A stretch of DNA of 64,000 bases from Astragalus membranaceus (GCA_039519185.1 CM076846.1:126484182-126548181), one strand, 5' to 3'. Shown: positions 32,011-43,554, numbered from the stretch's first letter. Translations and numbers: made by a program. Notes: generated from the letters alone by a model not told the origin.

Positions 32011-33468
32011 GTAGTTTGTTTTCTCTTCTAAATTTTTATATATTGGAATTTGGAAAATGGAAAGTGAAATAGGACATACATTGATAATGCATTGACAATC
32101 AACAGGTAATGTTGTTTGGAGTTATAGCTATAGAGATTAAAAGAAAGGCTCCTCATGCTCATACCGTCTGCGAAATTGTCAAAGCGCGGTATGTTACTTT
32201 GTTTGGAAAACTAAATAGATTTTATATAGACATTCAATCATATTTCACCATCATATCATAATCCAAACATGTTTACTATCATGTGATAAATGCAAGTTTT
32301 TTTGCAAAATGCTTTAAATGAAGGTTTTTTTCCAGTCTAATGATAACAATGTTTTTTACCTCAGTTGGGGGACTTCAGCACATGTTGTATTCATTTTCTT
32401 CTGCTTGCTGACAAATATAATTGTAACGGCAATGTTACTCCTTGGTGGTTCTGCTGTTGTGAATGCATTAACTGGAGTAGACATTTATGCTGCTAGCTTT
32501 CTAATACCACTAGTTTGGAGTAATTGTCTATACACTACATGGTGGACTAAAGGCCACATTCTTAGCAAGCTATTTACATTCTGTCATAGGTAGAACTTTT
32601 GTCACTTTTCCCTAAACAGTATTAACATTTTGCTTCATGTACGCATTTTATTGTTAAACTGTGTATTTGTATGTTTTCAATTTTCAGTGCACGTTGTTTT
32701 GGTCATTTTTATCTTCCTTGTCTACATGGCTAACAGCAAGCTCGGTAGCCCCGGTGTCGTTTACAATCGTTTGCTTGAGATTGCTAGCAAGTCAAGAATA
32801 TGTCACGACCATATATCGGTCGATGGACAATCTTGTGGTCCTGTGAGTGGGAATCAAAATGGTTCTTACCTAACAATGCTTAGCTCATGTGGCTTAGTTT
32901 TTGGAATTATAAACATTGTTGGCAACTTTGGCACTATTTTTGTTGACAATGTAAGCATGAATTAAGATATATGTTTTTCTATCTTAAGTTTGTTTGATTA
33001 CTACAACTAAGCAACTAAACTTGACCTCTGAATACTCCTTTTCTTCTGCTAAATGGGAAATGTTTAGGGATACTGGGTGAGTGCCATTGTGGCAAGACCT
33101 TCATCAACTCACAATGGCTACTTGTTGGGAGGCGTAGTCTGGTTCTCGGTGCCATTTTCTTTAGCTACGACACTTGGTCTGGGAGCACTGGCCCTCGATT
33201 TACCACTGAATGAAAGTGAGGCGGGTCGTGGACTAGTTCCACCTGCTACTGCTGTAGCTTTAATGGGGAAAGGAGGATCTATTCTTCTTCTTCTTACCAT
33301 GCTTTTTATGTAAGTTACAACCAGCTTCCTTTTGGAAACACTTCTATTTGTCTTGACAAAGTTGCACTTTTGTAACTAAAAGTTAGAACAGAAAGTGTTT
33401 TCTCAAACCAAACAAGTATTTGATTTTCTTATCAAGCATTCTTGTTCTTTTGCTAATGATTTTAATGT

Positions 33469-33470
33469 AC

Positions 33471-33555
<85 letters not shown>

Positions 33556-33556
33556 C
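33469..33556. repeat. (ATT)n microsatellite
   Basis: About 29 uninterrupted ATT units in a captured DUR3 intron. They produce a poly-isoleucine frame on either strand that is not coding. Confidence 0.95.
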
Positions 33557-34227
33557 AGGGCAGTGACTTCTACTGGTTCATCAGAGTTGATTGCTGTGTC
33601 CTCATTATGCACATATGATATATATACCGTACTTACATAAATCCTAATGCAAATGGAAAGCAAATTCTCAAAGTGTCAAGGATAGTTGTCCTAGGCTTCC
33701 AAATTAAAATTATAGTTTCACAAGTAGACTCTTAAAAGATCTGAGATGCCTGCCCATGAACAACATAGAAATCATAGCTATAGTTTCACAATTGAGAAAT
33801 GATGGTATGCTGCAGAAATCATAATTGAGAATCTGCATCTGCTTTCTCAGTTGCATAAGGTTGGCTAATGGCTCAACAGCCTGGCTTAAACAATTTAAAG
33901 GCCTAGATAGTTAAATGAGGTACGCAACAAATTAAAGGCTTAAACAATCTGCATTTGCTTTCTTAGTTGCATGAGGTATATACTGCTAACTTACAAGATA
34001 GTTAGAAGCTGATCACTAAGCTATATATACTGCTAATATACTTTGCTTTGAAACCAACTCAGTTTATACTGCTAACTCAGCCTGGCTTACAAGATAGTTA
34101 GAAGCTGATATATTATCATTAAGCTATATACTTTGCTTTGAAACAACTCAGTATATACTGCCAACTCAGTATATACTGCTAATTCAGTCAATTGTATTCA
34201 ATTTTGATATTTGGTATTCATTTGTAG

Positions 34228-34545
34228 GTGGCAAAACAAAATGATGGATATTCTTGTGGCTATTATGTGATGATAAATATGATGACTATTGTCTCCACAA
34301 CTATCACTAACAATTGGAAAAAGGTACTTGAATTTTTCAACTTTTCAGGTGATTAATTATTATTGAGTAGATATTAGATTAACTCATGATAAATATGATG
34401 CTTATCGTTTTAGGTATTCAATACGACTCCCCCGTTCACATTGGAAGAATTGAAGCACATTAGACAAGTTTGGGCGGAGTTCTTTCTAAAGTTGTATGTG
34501 GAGCGTATGCCAATTGGAAAGGAAGAAAGAAGAAAAAAATCTTAA
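34228..34545 (+). pseudogene. Captured Ulp1-like (C48) cysteine protease C-terminus
   Basis: The first exon (34228-34323) encodes KQNDGYSCGYYVMINMMTIV. It holds the catalytic Cys motif of the SUMO-protease (Ulp1/SENP) fold, normally D-x-x-C-G-x-Y-V. A second exon (34414-34545), after a TAG acceptor, encodes TPPFTLEELKHIRQVWAEFF and ends at TAA. The catalytic His and Asp, which lie further upstream, are not present. Ulp1-like domains are frequently associated with plant Mutator and CACTA elements, so this may be transposon-derived rather than a recently captured host gene. Confidence 0.75.
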
Positions 34546-34884
34546 GTGAAACTTAAGTGAAATTGTAGTAGATTAGCGTACATTTTGGTATATTATTAGT
34601 AGTAGATTAGCGTACATTTTGGTATATTATTAGAATATCAAGAAGTTGTAGTAGATTAGCGTACGTACCTTGTTTTTTTGCATAGATAAAAGTGTAGTAC
34701 ATTTACATACATTTTGGTATGAAATCGAAGAGTTTAACACGATATTTAAGTGTAGAATTTTAATTAGCCGTGTATGTATGTGTGCTGAAACTGTGCTGAA
34801 AATGCTGCTGAAACTGTATAGAAAATATTGGTACTTATAAGGAGAATCAAAAAAATTGAAACCATCCAAAAAAAATAAATAAAC

Positions 34885-35143
34885 ACTTTTAAAGTCGGAC
34901 GTCTATGTCATCTGACTTTAAAATAATACTTTTCAAGTCGGAGTTAATAAAATAACCGACGTTAAAATAACACTTTTAACGTCGGACGCACTAAATATCC
35001 GACTTAAAAACGTTCTTTTTAAGTCGGACCTTGGTCCGACTTTAAAAACACATACTTTCTAAGTCGCCTTAATAGAAGTCAGGTGAAGGCCCGACTTTAA
35101 ATGTCCGAAAGGTCCGACTTTGAATCTCATTTTTCCACTAGTG
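34885..35143. repeat. Right subterminal repeats of Pack-CACTA 2
   Basis: Inverted AAGTCGGAC / GTCCGACTT units in several copies, closing with TTTTTCCACTAGTG. The matching array of element 1 is at about 18935-19165. Confidence 0.9.
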
Positions 35144-35146
35144 AAT

Positions 35147-35773
35147 CTATTTAGGCCCCTGTAAAAAAAAGTTTTAAAATGGTCTTTTCAAATATTAAGC
35201 GTTTACAGTTAAGCCCCTCTTTTAACTTTCCATCCAAAAAAACTGGATTGACTAACAGAGATGACATCAGCATGACATCATCAATGATTAACAGAAAAAG
35301 ATTAACAAAGAAAGATTGAAATGATTCTGTTCGGCTTCAGACTGTTCCCAAAAAAGGGAGTAATTAACAGAGAAATATTGACACAATTCAAAAACGATAA
35401 TCTTTCTCTGTTAATCATTGATGAAAAATAGAGAAATGAGAGAATTAGAGGAAGAAAGAGGAGAAGAGAGTGAAAAAGTGTGTGAGTGTGAAAAAGTTTG
35501 AAAAAGTGAAATTATCTAAATATCATTTAATTGTTTAGTTGGAAGGATAAAATTGATATTTTAGTAGTAGATAAATGGTATAGATAGATAGTAGATTACC
35601 CTTGAAATGATTGAGCAATGTAATTGTGAAGTTTGGATAGATGTGAGTTGGGATTAGTTGAGTAAGAATGAGTTAAACTAATGAATTGCGAACTTGATGA
35701 TGGTGCTGAGGATTAGTGTGTCTTATTAAGTAATGTATATCTCTTTAATTTTGAATTAGAAATATCAATTTTG
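35147..35773. other. Intergenic, nothing recognised
   Basis: Purine-rich and AT-rich spacer between Pack-CACTA 2 and the Ty3/gypsy element. No coding frame or transposon end was identified. Confidence 0.5.
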
Positions 35774-35778
35774 ATATG

Positions 35779-36262
35779 TGTTCTGTACTATACTTACGAG
35801 CTTTATGATAAGATCGAAATAGTTAGTAGATGTTTTATCCTTGATAATGTGGCGATCTTAAAGTGACTACCTTGTTCGATCTTGAGATTGTGGTCTTGTT
35901 CGATCTTGAGATGGTGGTCTTTGTTCGATCTTGAGATGGTGGTCTTTGTCCGATCTTGAGATTGTGGTCTTTGTTCGATCTTGACGTGGCGGTGTTGTAC
36001 CTGCAATAACACTCCGAAGTTCAAGTCAGTGTTTGAGTAAATATGTGATGGTTGGAGAAATTACTTACATTTATGAGTATTGAAGGTGGTATTTATAGAG
36101 TTTGTGTGATGTATGTTCAGACGATCTTGAGCTGTCAGATCCCGCCGAGTTATCTGAGCCGTTGGTTGATTGGGCTAGATTTTCTGGCTATGGGTCGTTT
36201 TGTTATTGGGCCATGCAGGGGGGTGCAAATATTGCTGAGGCCTTTTACTTATTACCATAACA
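35779..36262 (-). repeat. Tat element 3' LTR
   Basis: 484 bp. On the minus strand it starts TGTTATGGTAATAAG and ends GTACAGAACA. A TATA box (minus-strand CTATAAATACC) lies near 36087-36097. Five tandem 24-25 bp units of TTCGATCTTGAGAT(G/T)GTGGT lie at 35873-35995. Confidence 0.93.
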
Positions 36263-36276
36263 GTGGCCCCCCAAGC
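36263..36276 (-). promoter_or_regulatory. Polypurine tract of the Tat element
   Basis: The minus strand reads CTTGGGGGGCCAC immediately before the 3' LTR start TGTTATGG. Confidence 0.8.
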
Positions 36277-36640
36277 CTGGTCGCCTGAGGGGCGATCTTG
36301 GCTTGATGAGCTGATGTCACCTTACGTTGTCGATCATAGGATGCACCGAGCTTTCTTTTTTGAGGGACTCAAAAAAGGGGTGGCTTATGTTGGTCTTGGG
36401 TTTTGTCGAGCTTGATTTACTTAATCGATCTTGAGATGTACCGAGCTTTCTTTACCGAGCTTCCCTTTGAGCAGTTGGATCAGTGCCTTGGAGTCAGTGC
36501 CAGGTATTAAATGTTTCTGACATGGCGTGCATTACGATGGCGGCTAATGATGGTAATGTTTTGTTCTTAGTGCCTGACCTTTGGGCTTTGATTGGACGCG
36601 TCGATTCGACTTCCAGGCCTAACCCATGATATTCGGTCCA

Positions 36641-36651
36641 CTATAAATAAG
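36641..36651 (+). promoter_or_regulatory. TATA box for the antisense accessory ORF
   Basis: CTATAAATAAG on the plus strand lies about 390 bases before the ATG at 37028 of the antisense ORF. It lies outside the LTR, so it could be an internal promoter of the element directed against gag-pol. Confidence 0.55.
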
Positions 36652-37027
36652 GGGTCACTTGCTCTTGTTTTGTTCGCTGCATAACTTCTTCTGCTCTGAC
36701 TACCGGTCTTGATTAACTTCGTCTGCTCTGACTTCCGATCTTCAGGTCGACAAAAAGAGTTCTTTCAGATCCGATCTCCTTATCTGCTTTATTTCGAGGT
36801 AAGTTTTTAATGTTTTCTATTTGTATTTTGTGTTTAGGACCCCTCCTAGTTTTTCATTTGTTCGCTCAGAGTGGGGGTCGTCAGGTCGGGTTCCGACTTG
36901 TTCACGGACCCATTTGCGATTTTTTGTCCCGACACTTCGTCCCCCATTTCTGCAGCTTCTTAGATCTGGCGAGGACCAAACAAACCCGTAGGGACATAAC
37001 CGAATATCGAAACGAGTTTGTGAAGAT

Positions 37028-39464
37028 CATGGCTTCTGGTGGTGACATCCCTGAAAGTCGAGAGAATCAGTCAATGGTTGGTACTCCCGACGAGCAAGAT
37101 CATCTGCCCTCTGCTCCTACCAGCGAGCAAGCGGAGGAAAATTTCGATGTTGAGAGTTTTTCTCCGGTAAACGATGTTAATGAGTCCGCTCCAGAAGTTG
37201 TGAGAGCTATGGAGGAAGACCGGAGGATCGATGTGGTGGCTCTCTCTTCTGATTCTGATGAGGAGGTTCGACCGGGGGGAAGATAGGGGAGCTCGGATAC
37301 TGGTGAGTCGGAGAGCTCTGATGCCGATTTCGGGACGAGCTCAGTGCTTGGAGATGACTGTGATCGGGACGATGCCAATGGCATGGACCAACCAGGCACA
37401 AGTCGTGCTTCTGATGTTTCAGTCAATGGTTATTCCAGTACCGGTCCTGGGGCCCATGACGTGCCGGTGCGGGAGGTTCGTCCTTACGATTGGGTTTCCG
37501 CCAAGGTTTTGGAGATTGAATCGTTGTACCGTTCGGGTCATAACCTAGAGTCGGTAGGTCGAAAAATTGCTGGGCGTTCTGAGAGGAATATTTGAAGGGT
37601 CGAAGGCATGAAAGATGGAGAGCACGTGGCTTCCTGGGCAGGAGATCTTAAATTTACAATGTACCACGTGACGATAAATGATATGAACATTCGGCCTCCT
37701 TTTACCTCTCTCGAACAGACAGTTCTGGCGGAGCTGGACGTAGCACCCCCCAGTTACATCCAAACGCATGGGCTTTCCTCCAAGCCTTTGAGTTGATGTG
37801 TATTCACCTAGAGAGACCGGTGTCGTCCCCACTTTTCTTCCATTTGTTTGAGCTTAATCGGAATAATGGGGAGGACAAGTCCGGCCGTGAGCATGTCAGT
37901 TTTCGCTCGAGGCGAGGAGCGAAGATCTTCAAAGCTTATGCGGACTCACTAAGGGGAAGCTGGAAGCAGCTTTTCTATTGGGTCGAACCAGTTAATGATA
38001 AGGCCATAGACTGTGTAGGGAAGTTCGGAGCTGATGGTCGGACCTTGGTGTCCACCAAGTTCCCTATGGGCTAGAGTAATGGTCATTTTAATCGGTCTTC
38101 ACATTCCTACTCCGGTCAGTGAGTATCGGTTGAGCGCTGAAGATCGTCTCACGAAGGCGATTCTGATCTTTATTTCCCAGAGGGTCCCGTTCTCAAAGCA
38201 TAAATACCAGGGTATCTCTACGGATCGTTTAGTCCAGGCTGGGAAGCGGGCGCGGGTGCAAAGGGTCTTAGGTAGATCGTCTTTCTGCTGTGAATTTTTG
38301 TGTATTCGAATTTTCTTTAAGTTACATAACTCGTATTTTTCTTGTTTTTCAGACACGATGGTGCCTAAGAAGCTTGCGTTTTTGAAGAAGCTGGCGATGC
38401 AATCGGCTGGTGTTGAGCAAGCAGGGGTACCGTTGCAAATACCTTCTCAACCTAGACCTGTTGTCGAGGCTGAAGAGATCGCCATCGCTGCCGAACCGGT
38501 GACCACCGTTACTAAGAAAGATCTGGCACGTGCCGGGGCTGAGAAGGGGAAGAGGATCGATGTGGGGACCTCTGCAAAAAGGGGACGAGCTGGTGTCGAT
38601 GAGGAGTCTGGATCGGCCAAAAGAACAAAGATTGGGAAGAGGTCCAAGCATAAATGCAAGGCCGTTCCCCTGGAAGAGAAATTTTTAGAACAAAATTACG
38701 AGCAGTGGCGGGAGGATCCCATTGCAGCGTCGGCCCAAATCTTCCTAAATTTTGCCGAGGTTCATAAAATCGCAAAAACGAAGTACGAGAAACGAGCTGA
38801 AGGTGGGTTTTTGTTCTTGCTTTTGTTTTGTTGATTTATTTATGGCTTTCCTCTTTGTTTTGATATCTTTTTTGACACGTTTGTAGAGTTGCTAGAGACC
38901 GAGAAGACAAAACGTTTTAAAGTCTTGGAGGAATTGTCTGCGAGGACCACTGAGCTGGGTCAAGCCAAGTCCGAGCTTCAAGCTCTGAAGGAAGGCGCTG
39001 AGACCCTTACAGCGTTGAAGTTGACTGCCCTGAATCGTGCAGAGACTGCCGAAGCTCGTGTGAAGCAGCTCGAAGGTCAGCTCAGGGTCCTAGAGGAGTC
39101 TGAGGCTGAGGCAAAGAGAAAGGCAAAGGTCTCGGAAGAACGAATCGTCGAGCTTGAGGAAAGCTTGAAGAAAGGCTCAGAGGTGAGGGCGGAATCTAGT
39201 TCCGACCCAGAAGCTCGCATTGCCGATCTTCAGGCTGCCCTCCAAAAAAGTAAGAGGCACGCAAAGGAGGCTGCTGAGGCAGCACTTGAGATGTACAAAG
39301 AAGGTTTTCAAGGTGCCCTTCTGCAGGTTCTTTTACTTCATCCTTCTCTTCCTCTATACCCGACGATTGTCGATGCCGATCATGAGGTCGATGGGAGGCG
39401 TATTGTCATGGTCGACCCTGTGACGGAGGAGAAGATCGTCGTCTTTCCGACCTCAGACGTTTAA
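37028..39464 (+). pseudogene. Antisense accessory ORF (putative gypsy-type transposon domain plus coiled coil)
   Basis: This lies between integrase and the 3' LTR, on the strand opposite to gag-pol. It begins MASGGDIPESRENQ, followed by an acidic Ser/Glu-rich stretch. Then comes a conserved block (FTSLEQTVLAELDVAPPSYI, then AWAFLQAFELMCIHL in another frame, then LFFHLFELNRN, RGAKIFKAYADSLRGSWKQL). The block resembles the plant 'putative gypsy type transposon' domain (PF04195). Next is a basic segment with SAKRTKIGKRSKHKCK, and after an intron-like gap a long coiled coil (EELSARTTELGQAKSELQAL...). Stops at about 37285 and 37594 and a shift near 37765 break it. Accessory antisense ORFs at this position are known for Tat elements; their function is unknown. 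Confidence 0.75.
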
Positions 39465-40162
39465 CGATTTTCAGCATTTTTGCAGAAGTTCTGGGTGTAT
39501 GCTTTTTCGATCAAGTTTTGTATAGACTTAGAACTTCTTTTATGTAATTTGGAATTTTGAAGGTTCGGCCCATCCGTGGTGCTTTGTAATTGAAAATACA
39601 TTTAATCGATCTTGACTTTTGGGTCTCATTTACGAGCTTTATGAATGCTTTTTTAATTCGGCAAGTCAAATACGTCGTTTTTAGAGATCGTTTCGCACCT
39701 GAGGGGCTCGAGGTGGTTTATAAACGTCGGCCTATAGAGCAGTTTACCAGGACTCGACCCAGATTTAACTCGCCCTATAAGGGTATTGGCAGTTGTGGCC
39801 AATGGTCATTTTGAGGATATTTTGATCCTAGAAGACCTGGTCCCTTTGAAACAGTTTACCCAGACTCGGCTCTGATTTAACTGGTAACAAAGGGTTGCGG
39901 CCATAGTTGGTCGCTTGGAGAGATCTTTAAGATCGGTCCCAGTCACTTCTGGAGAAGAAATTTGATTCCTACATTCTGTTTGATTTGATAAAATCAAGAA
40001 TGTGTGGAACGTCGGTAAGATCACCGCAAGAATTCGAGAAACATCGGTAGGTTACCGTTCTTTATTAAAAATGAGCAGCTCGTTTTTACAAGAGATTGGC
40101 GCACCCTATGGTGCCCTTTGTGAGAGATTTGCCCAATTTCTGCCTCTAAAGGTAATAACTTT
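39465..40162. other. Convergent non-coding spacer inside the Tat element
   Basis: This lies between the ends of the antisense ORF and of integrase. It contains two diverged copies of an AGTTTACC(A/C)(G)GACTCG...GATTTAACT unit (near 39740 and 39853). No coding frame was recognised. Confidence 0.55.
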
Positions 40163-41387
40163 TCAGCTTTGTTGTGTTCCAAGTTCTATCGATTTTTTTC
40201 CTTGGAGGGTCTCCAATTTAAAATCTCTCTTACCGGTTTTAAATGTAACGCGGTAAGGTCCTTCCCAATTTGGTGCGAGTTTTCCCTGGGAAGCGTTTTT
40301 CTGTCCAACGTCAGCTCTTCGGAGTACCAGATCGCCAAGATCGAAGTCCCGATGAACGACTTTAGCATTGTACCTGGTTGCTACACCTTGCTTGATGATT
40401 ACTTCTCGAAGTGAGACTCGACCCCAGACTTCATCGATGAGATCAAGCTCTTCTCTTAAGGCCTGGCTATTGTCTTTTGAGTTTTGGGGTTTGTCGTTCT
40501 CCAACTAAATTCGCCAATCTCGACGGGAATGACCGCCTCGCTGTCGTAAGAGAGCCTGAAAGGCGTCTCTCCTGTGGAGCTTTGAGGGGTAGTCCTATAT
40601 CCCCAGAGGACATAAGGTAATTCTTCCACCCAGTTTCCTTTAGCATCGCCAAGACGTCGTCTTAATCCGTTTAATATTACTTTGTTCGCCGCCTCTACTT
40701 GTCCGTTGGTTTGAGGTGTTCTACCGAAGTAAAACGGTCTTTGATTTTTAGGTCGGACATCAGCATCCTGAAACCTGTGTCAGTGAATTGAGTTCCATTA
40801 TCTGTTACCACTACTTCGGGGATCCCGAACCTGCTCATGATGTTTTTTCTAAAGAATTTTGTGCAGTTCCTTGCAGTGATGGTAGTCAGAGGTTCTGCTT
40901 CTATCCATTTGCTGAAGTAGTCGATGGCGACGACCAAAAACTTGATCCGACCTGGAGCTTTTGAGAATGGTCCCAGAAGGTCTATCCCCCACCATGCAAA
41001 GGGCCACGTGGAGGACAAACTTGTTAGATCGGTCGGAGGAGCTATGTGGACGTTGGCGTGAATTTGACATTTTTTGCATCTCTTGACGTGGGTACTAGCA
41101 TCGCCTGCCATGGTCGGCCAGTAATATCCGGCGCGGAGAGCCTTCCGAGCCAAAGAACGAGCTCCCATGTGCTGACCGCAGATTCCTTCATGAATTTCTG
41201 TTAGGACATAGGCTGCTTCCTCCCCTTCAATGCAATTTAACAATGGGAAGGAGAGACTTCTTTTGTATAGCGTTCCATCAATGACCGAAAAGGCAGAGGC
41301 TCTTCTTCGGATGATTTTAGCGTCGTTTGCGTCTGGGGGCTCTGCTCCTGCAACGATGTACTCTAAGATCAGGGTCGAGGGACACAC
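40163..41387 (-). pseudogene. Tat element integrase
   Basis: On the minus strand the zinc-binding segment (AGYYWPTMAGDASTHVKRCK, KCQIH) is followed by the catalytic core. The core includes WWGIDLLGPF, VVVTDNGTQF and, in a shifted frame near 40690, the NGQVEAANK region. The C-terminal segment reads GDLVLRRADVGQKNASQGKL and WEGPYRV. Frameshifts occur near 40700 and 40500. Integrase inserts the cDNA; this copy cannot produce a complete one. Confidence 0.88.
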
Positions 41388-41436
41388 TGGGTTTATGGAG
41401 TATTTCTTGGATGATCGTTCTCTGATTCCCAGGAGC

Positions 41437-43394
41437 CTAGGTGCTTGCGAGTTTGGCGAGGACGTCAGCTTGTTGGTTTTCCGCTCTTGGCACGTGTTTT
41501 ACCTCATTTGCTTCAAACTGAGCTAACAAAGCCCGTACCCGGAATAGGTATTTTTGTAAGATCGGCTCTTTGGTCTCGTATTGTTTGCTGATTTGGGAAA
41601 CTACCAATAGAGAGTCGGTGTACAGTTTTATCCGAGGGACTCGAAATTCCATTGCTAAGCGTAATCCAGCGATGCAAGCCTCGTATTCTGCCTTGTTGTT
41701 CGAGGTTGGGAAGCTGAAAGTCAGAGAAACTTCATTGATGATGCCGCTCGGGCTTTCTAACATAATACCAGTGCCACTTCCCTTTGGGTTGGAAGATCTG
41801 TCGACGTGCAGGATCCAAGTATCCGTTTCGGCGTTTGCTGGTGTCATTTCTGCTACGAAGTCTGCTAGGACCTGTCCTTTCAGAGCTGTTCGAGTTTCGT
41901 ATTTTATTCCGAATTCCGATAGTTCTACTAGCCACTTGATCATTCTCCCTGCAAGGTCGGGTCTGTGGAGAATTTGTCTAATGGGGTAATTAGTCCGAAC
42001 GACTATTTGGGGAGCAACGAAGTAAGGTCAAAAGCGTCGAGCTGCGATGATGAGAGCCAGAGCGATCTTCTCGATCTTCTGATAGCGATTTTCCGATCCT
42101 TGGAGGGCTTTACTCGCGAAGTAGACTGGGCTTTGTCCGGTTTTTAACTCACGCACAAGAATGGCTCCTATGGCTTCTTCCGAGATTGCTAGATATAGAA
42201 AGAGGGTTTCGCCTTCGTTTGGTTTGGTCAAGATCGGAGGTTCGAAAAGGGCATTTTTGAGCTGGTTTAAAGCCCCATCTTGTTCGGAGGTCCATTCGAA
42301 GTCTTTCTTTTCTTTCTTAAACAGTTTGAACAGGGGGAGAGACTTGAATGCTGTATTTGATATAAACTGAGATAAGGCGGCAATCATGCCGTTAAGTTTT
42401 TGGACCTCTTTTTTCAACGTTGGAGTTCGCATTTCAGTTATGGAGCGACATTTATCAGGATTAGCTTCGATCCCCTTTTCTATTAGGTAAAAACCCAAGA
42501 ATTTTCCAGCTCGAACTCTGAATGTGCACTTTTCTGGGTTTAGCCTCATAGAATTCTTCCAGACCTCGGAGAATAACTCTTTAAGGCCGCTTATATGTTT
42601 GTTGTCGTCCTGACTTTTGACGATCATGTCGGCGAGATATACCTCGACACTCTTACCGATTTGTTTTCGAAACACTTTGTTCATCATCCTCTTGTAGGTG
42701 GCTTCGGCGTTTTTTAAACCAAAAGGCATGACTCGGTAAGCGAAGTTACCTTGATCGGTCATGAAAGCAGTTTTCTCTTGATCGGGGGAACATGGCGATT
42801 TGATTATAGCCGGAATATGCGTCCATAAAAGATAACAAACGAAAACCTGAAGCGTTGTCGACGAGTCGATCAATGTTGGGGACAGGAAAAGCATCTTTTG
42901 GGCAAGCTTTATTGAGATCGGTGTAGTCTACGCACATGCGCCATTTCCCGCTGCTCTTCTTTACCAGTATCGGGTTCGATAGCCAAGTCGTATATTTGAC
43001 CTCAGAAAATGAAGTTCGCCTTGATGAGATCGTCAACCGCTATTGAAGCAGCGATGGCTTTCTCACTGCTTTGAGTTTGCTTCCTTTGGGCGACCCACTT
43101 GGCTTCTGGGTTGATTGAGACCCGGTGGCAGGCGACCTCCGGTGGAATCCCGGGCATGTCCTTTGCCGACCAGGCGAAGATGTCCGCATATTCTTTAAGA
43201 CATTGGGTTAAGTCGATCTTAACCTCTTCTGGTAGATTTACCCCGATTTTAATTGTTCTGCGGGGGTCTTCGCTGAATTGTATTTCGATGAATTCCCCAT
43301 CAGGTTGAGGTCTTATCATTTTTCGTTTGAGCTCTTTTGTAAGCCCGTCGTCGTCTTCATCCTCAGTGCTTTCTGGATCGTACCGTACATCCAA
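41437..43394 (-). pseudogene. Tat element reverse transcriptase, RNase H and additional RNase H
   Basis: On the minus strand: an RT entry segment (WRMCVDYTDLNKACPKDAFP, FMDAYSGYNQI), then MPFGLKNAEATYKRMMNKVF. The catalytic box reads VYLADMIVKS; in active relatives it is YVDD, so one catalytic Asp is replaced. A standard RNase H follows (LYLAISEEAIGAILV, YFASKALQGSE). A second, Tat-specific RNase H comes after it (ILHVDRSSNPKGSGTGIMLE, NNKAEYEACIAGL, LYTDSLLVV). Frame breaks lie near 43030, 42800 and 42020. With the mutated YxDD box the element is not self-sufficient even if the frames were joined. Confidence 0.9.
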
Positions 43395-43554
43395 GTCCGT
43401 TGCGTTAACTTCGGCAGATCGAATTTTAACTTGCTTGGGGGTAGCGTTTTCTGGAGGGGGAACCCCTTATTGTTCTAACGCTTTTCGCTCTGTTTTGGAC
43501 CATAAGAAGAAGCATCTGGAAGCAATTTCCATATCGGAGTTTAATGTGATCACC

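Larger units (their letters stand above)
31811..33703 (+). pseudogene. Captured DUR3 (urea/H+ symporter) fragment, multi-exon
   Basis: Exon pieces follow in gene order. 31811-31905 has QWTWASTILQSSNVARQYGI and PFWYASGATIQ. 32106-32190 has GVIAIEIKRKAPHAHTVCEI. 32366 to about 32590 has TSAHVVFIFFCLLTNIIVTA and TGVDIYAASFLIPL. 32686-32955 has LGSPGVVYNRLLEIASKSR and LTMLSSCGLVFGIINIVGNF. 33068-33310 has GYWVSAIVARPSS and LPLNESEAGRGLVPPATAVA. 33559-33703 has AVTSTGSSELIAVSSLCTYD. This is most of the middle of DUR3, a sodium-solute-symporter-family plasma-membrane urea importer. A 2-base insertion near 33629 shifts the frame inside DIYRTYINPN. Several splice sites look altered and the protein ends are missing. 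Confidence 0.9.
30509..35143 (+). mobile_element. Pack-CACTA element 2 (4.6 kb, three captured genes)
   Basis: The termini CACTAGTGGAAAA and TTTTTCCACTAGTG are flanked by AAT at 30506-30508 and 35144-35146. Subterminal AAGTCGGA/TCCGACTT units and the GACGCGGTGGCAA + TTGTAATTA motif (30579-30602) show the same family and orientation as element 1. Inside, all on the plus strand, are a beta-1,3-galactosyltransferase exon, a multi-exon DUR3 urea-transporter fragment and the end of a Ulp1-type protease. No transposase coding was seen. Two microsatellites, TA and ATT, interrupt introns. Confidence 0.92.

Noticed and set aside
33395..33663. Poly-isoleucine open frames on both strands
   Set aside because: They are translations of the ATT microsatellite.
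35803..36024. Minus-strand open frame with IEQRPQSQDRTK-type repeats, present twice (also 45781-46002)
   Set aside because: It is created by the 24-25 bp tandem units within the Tat LTR. It is duplicated because the LTR is duplicated.
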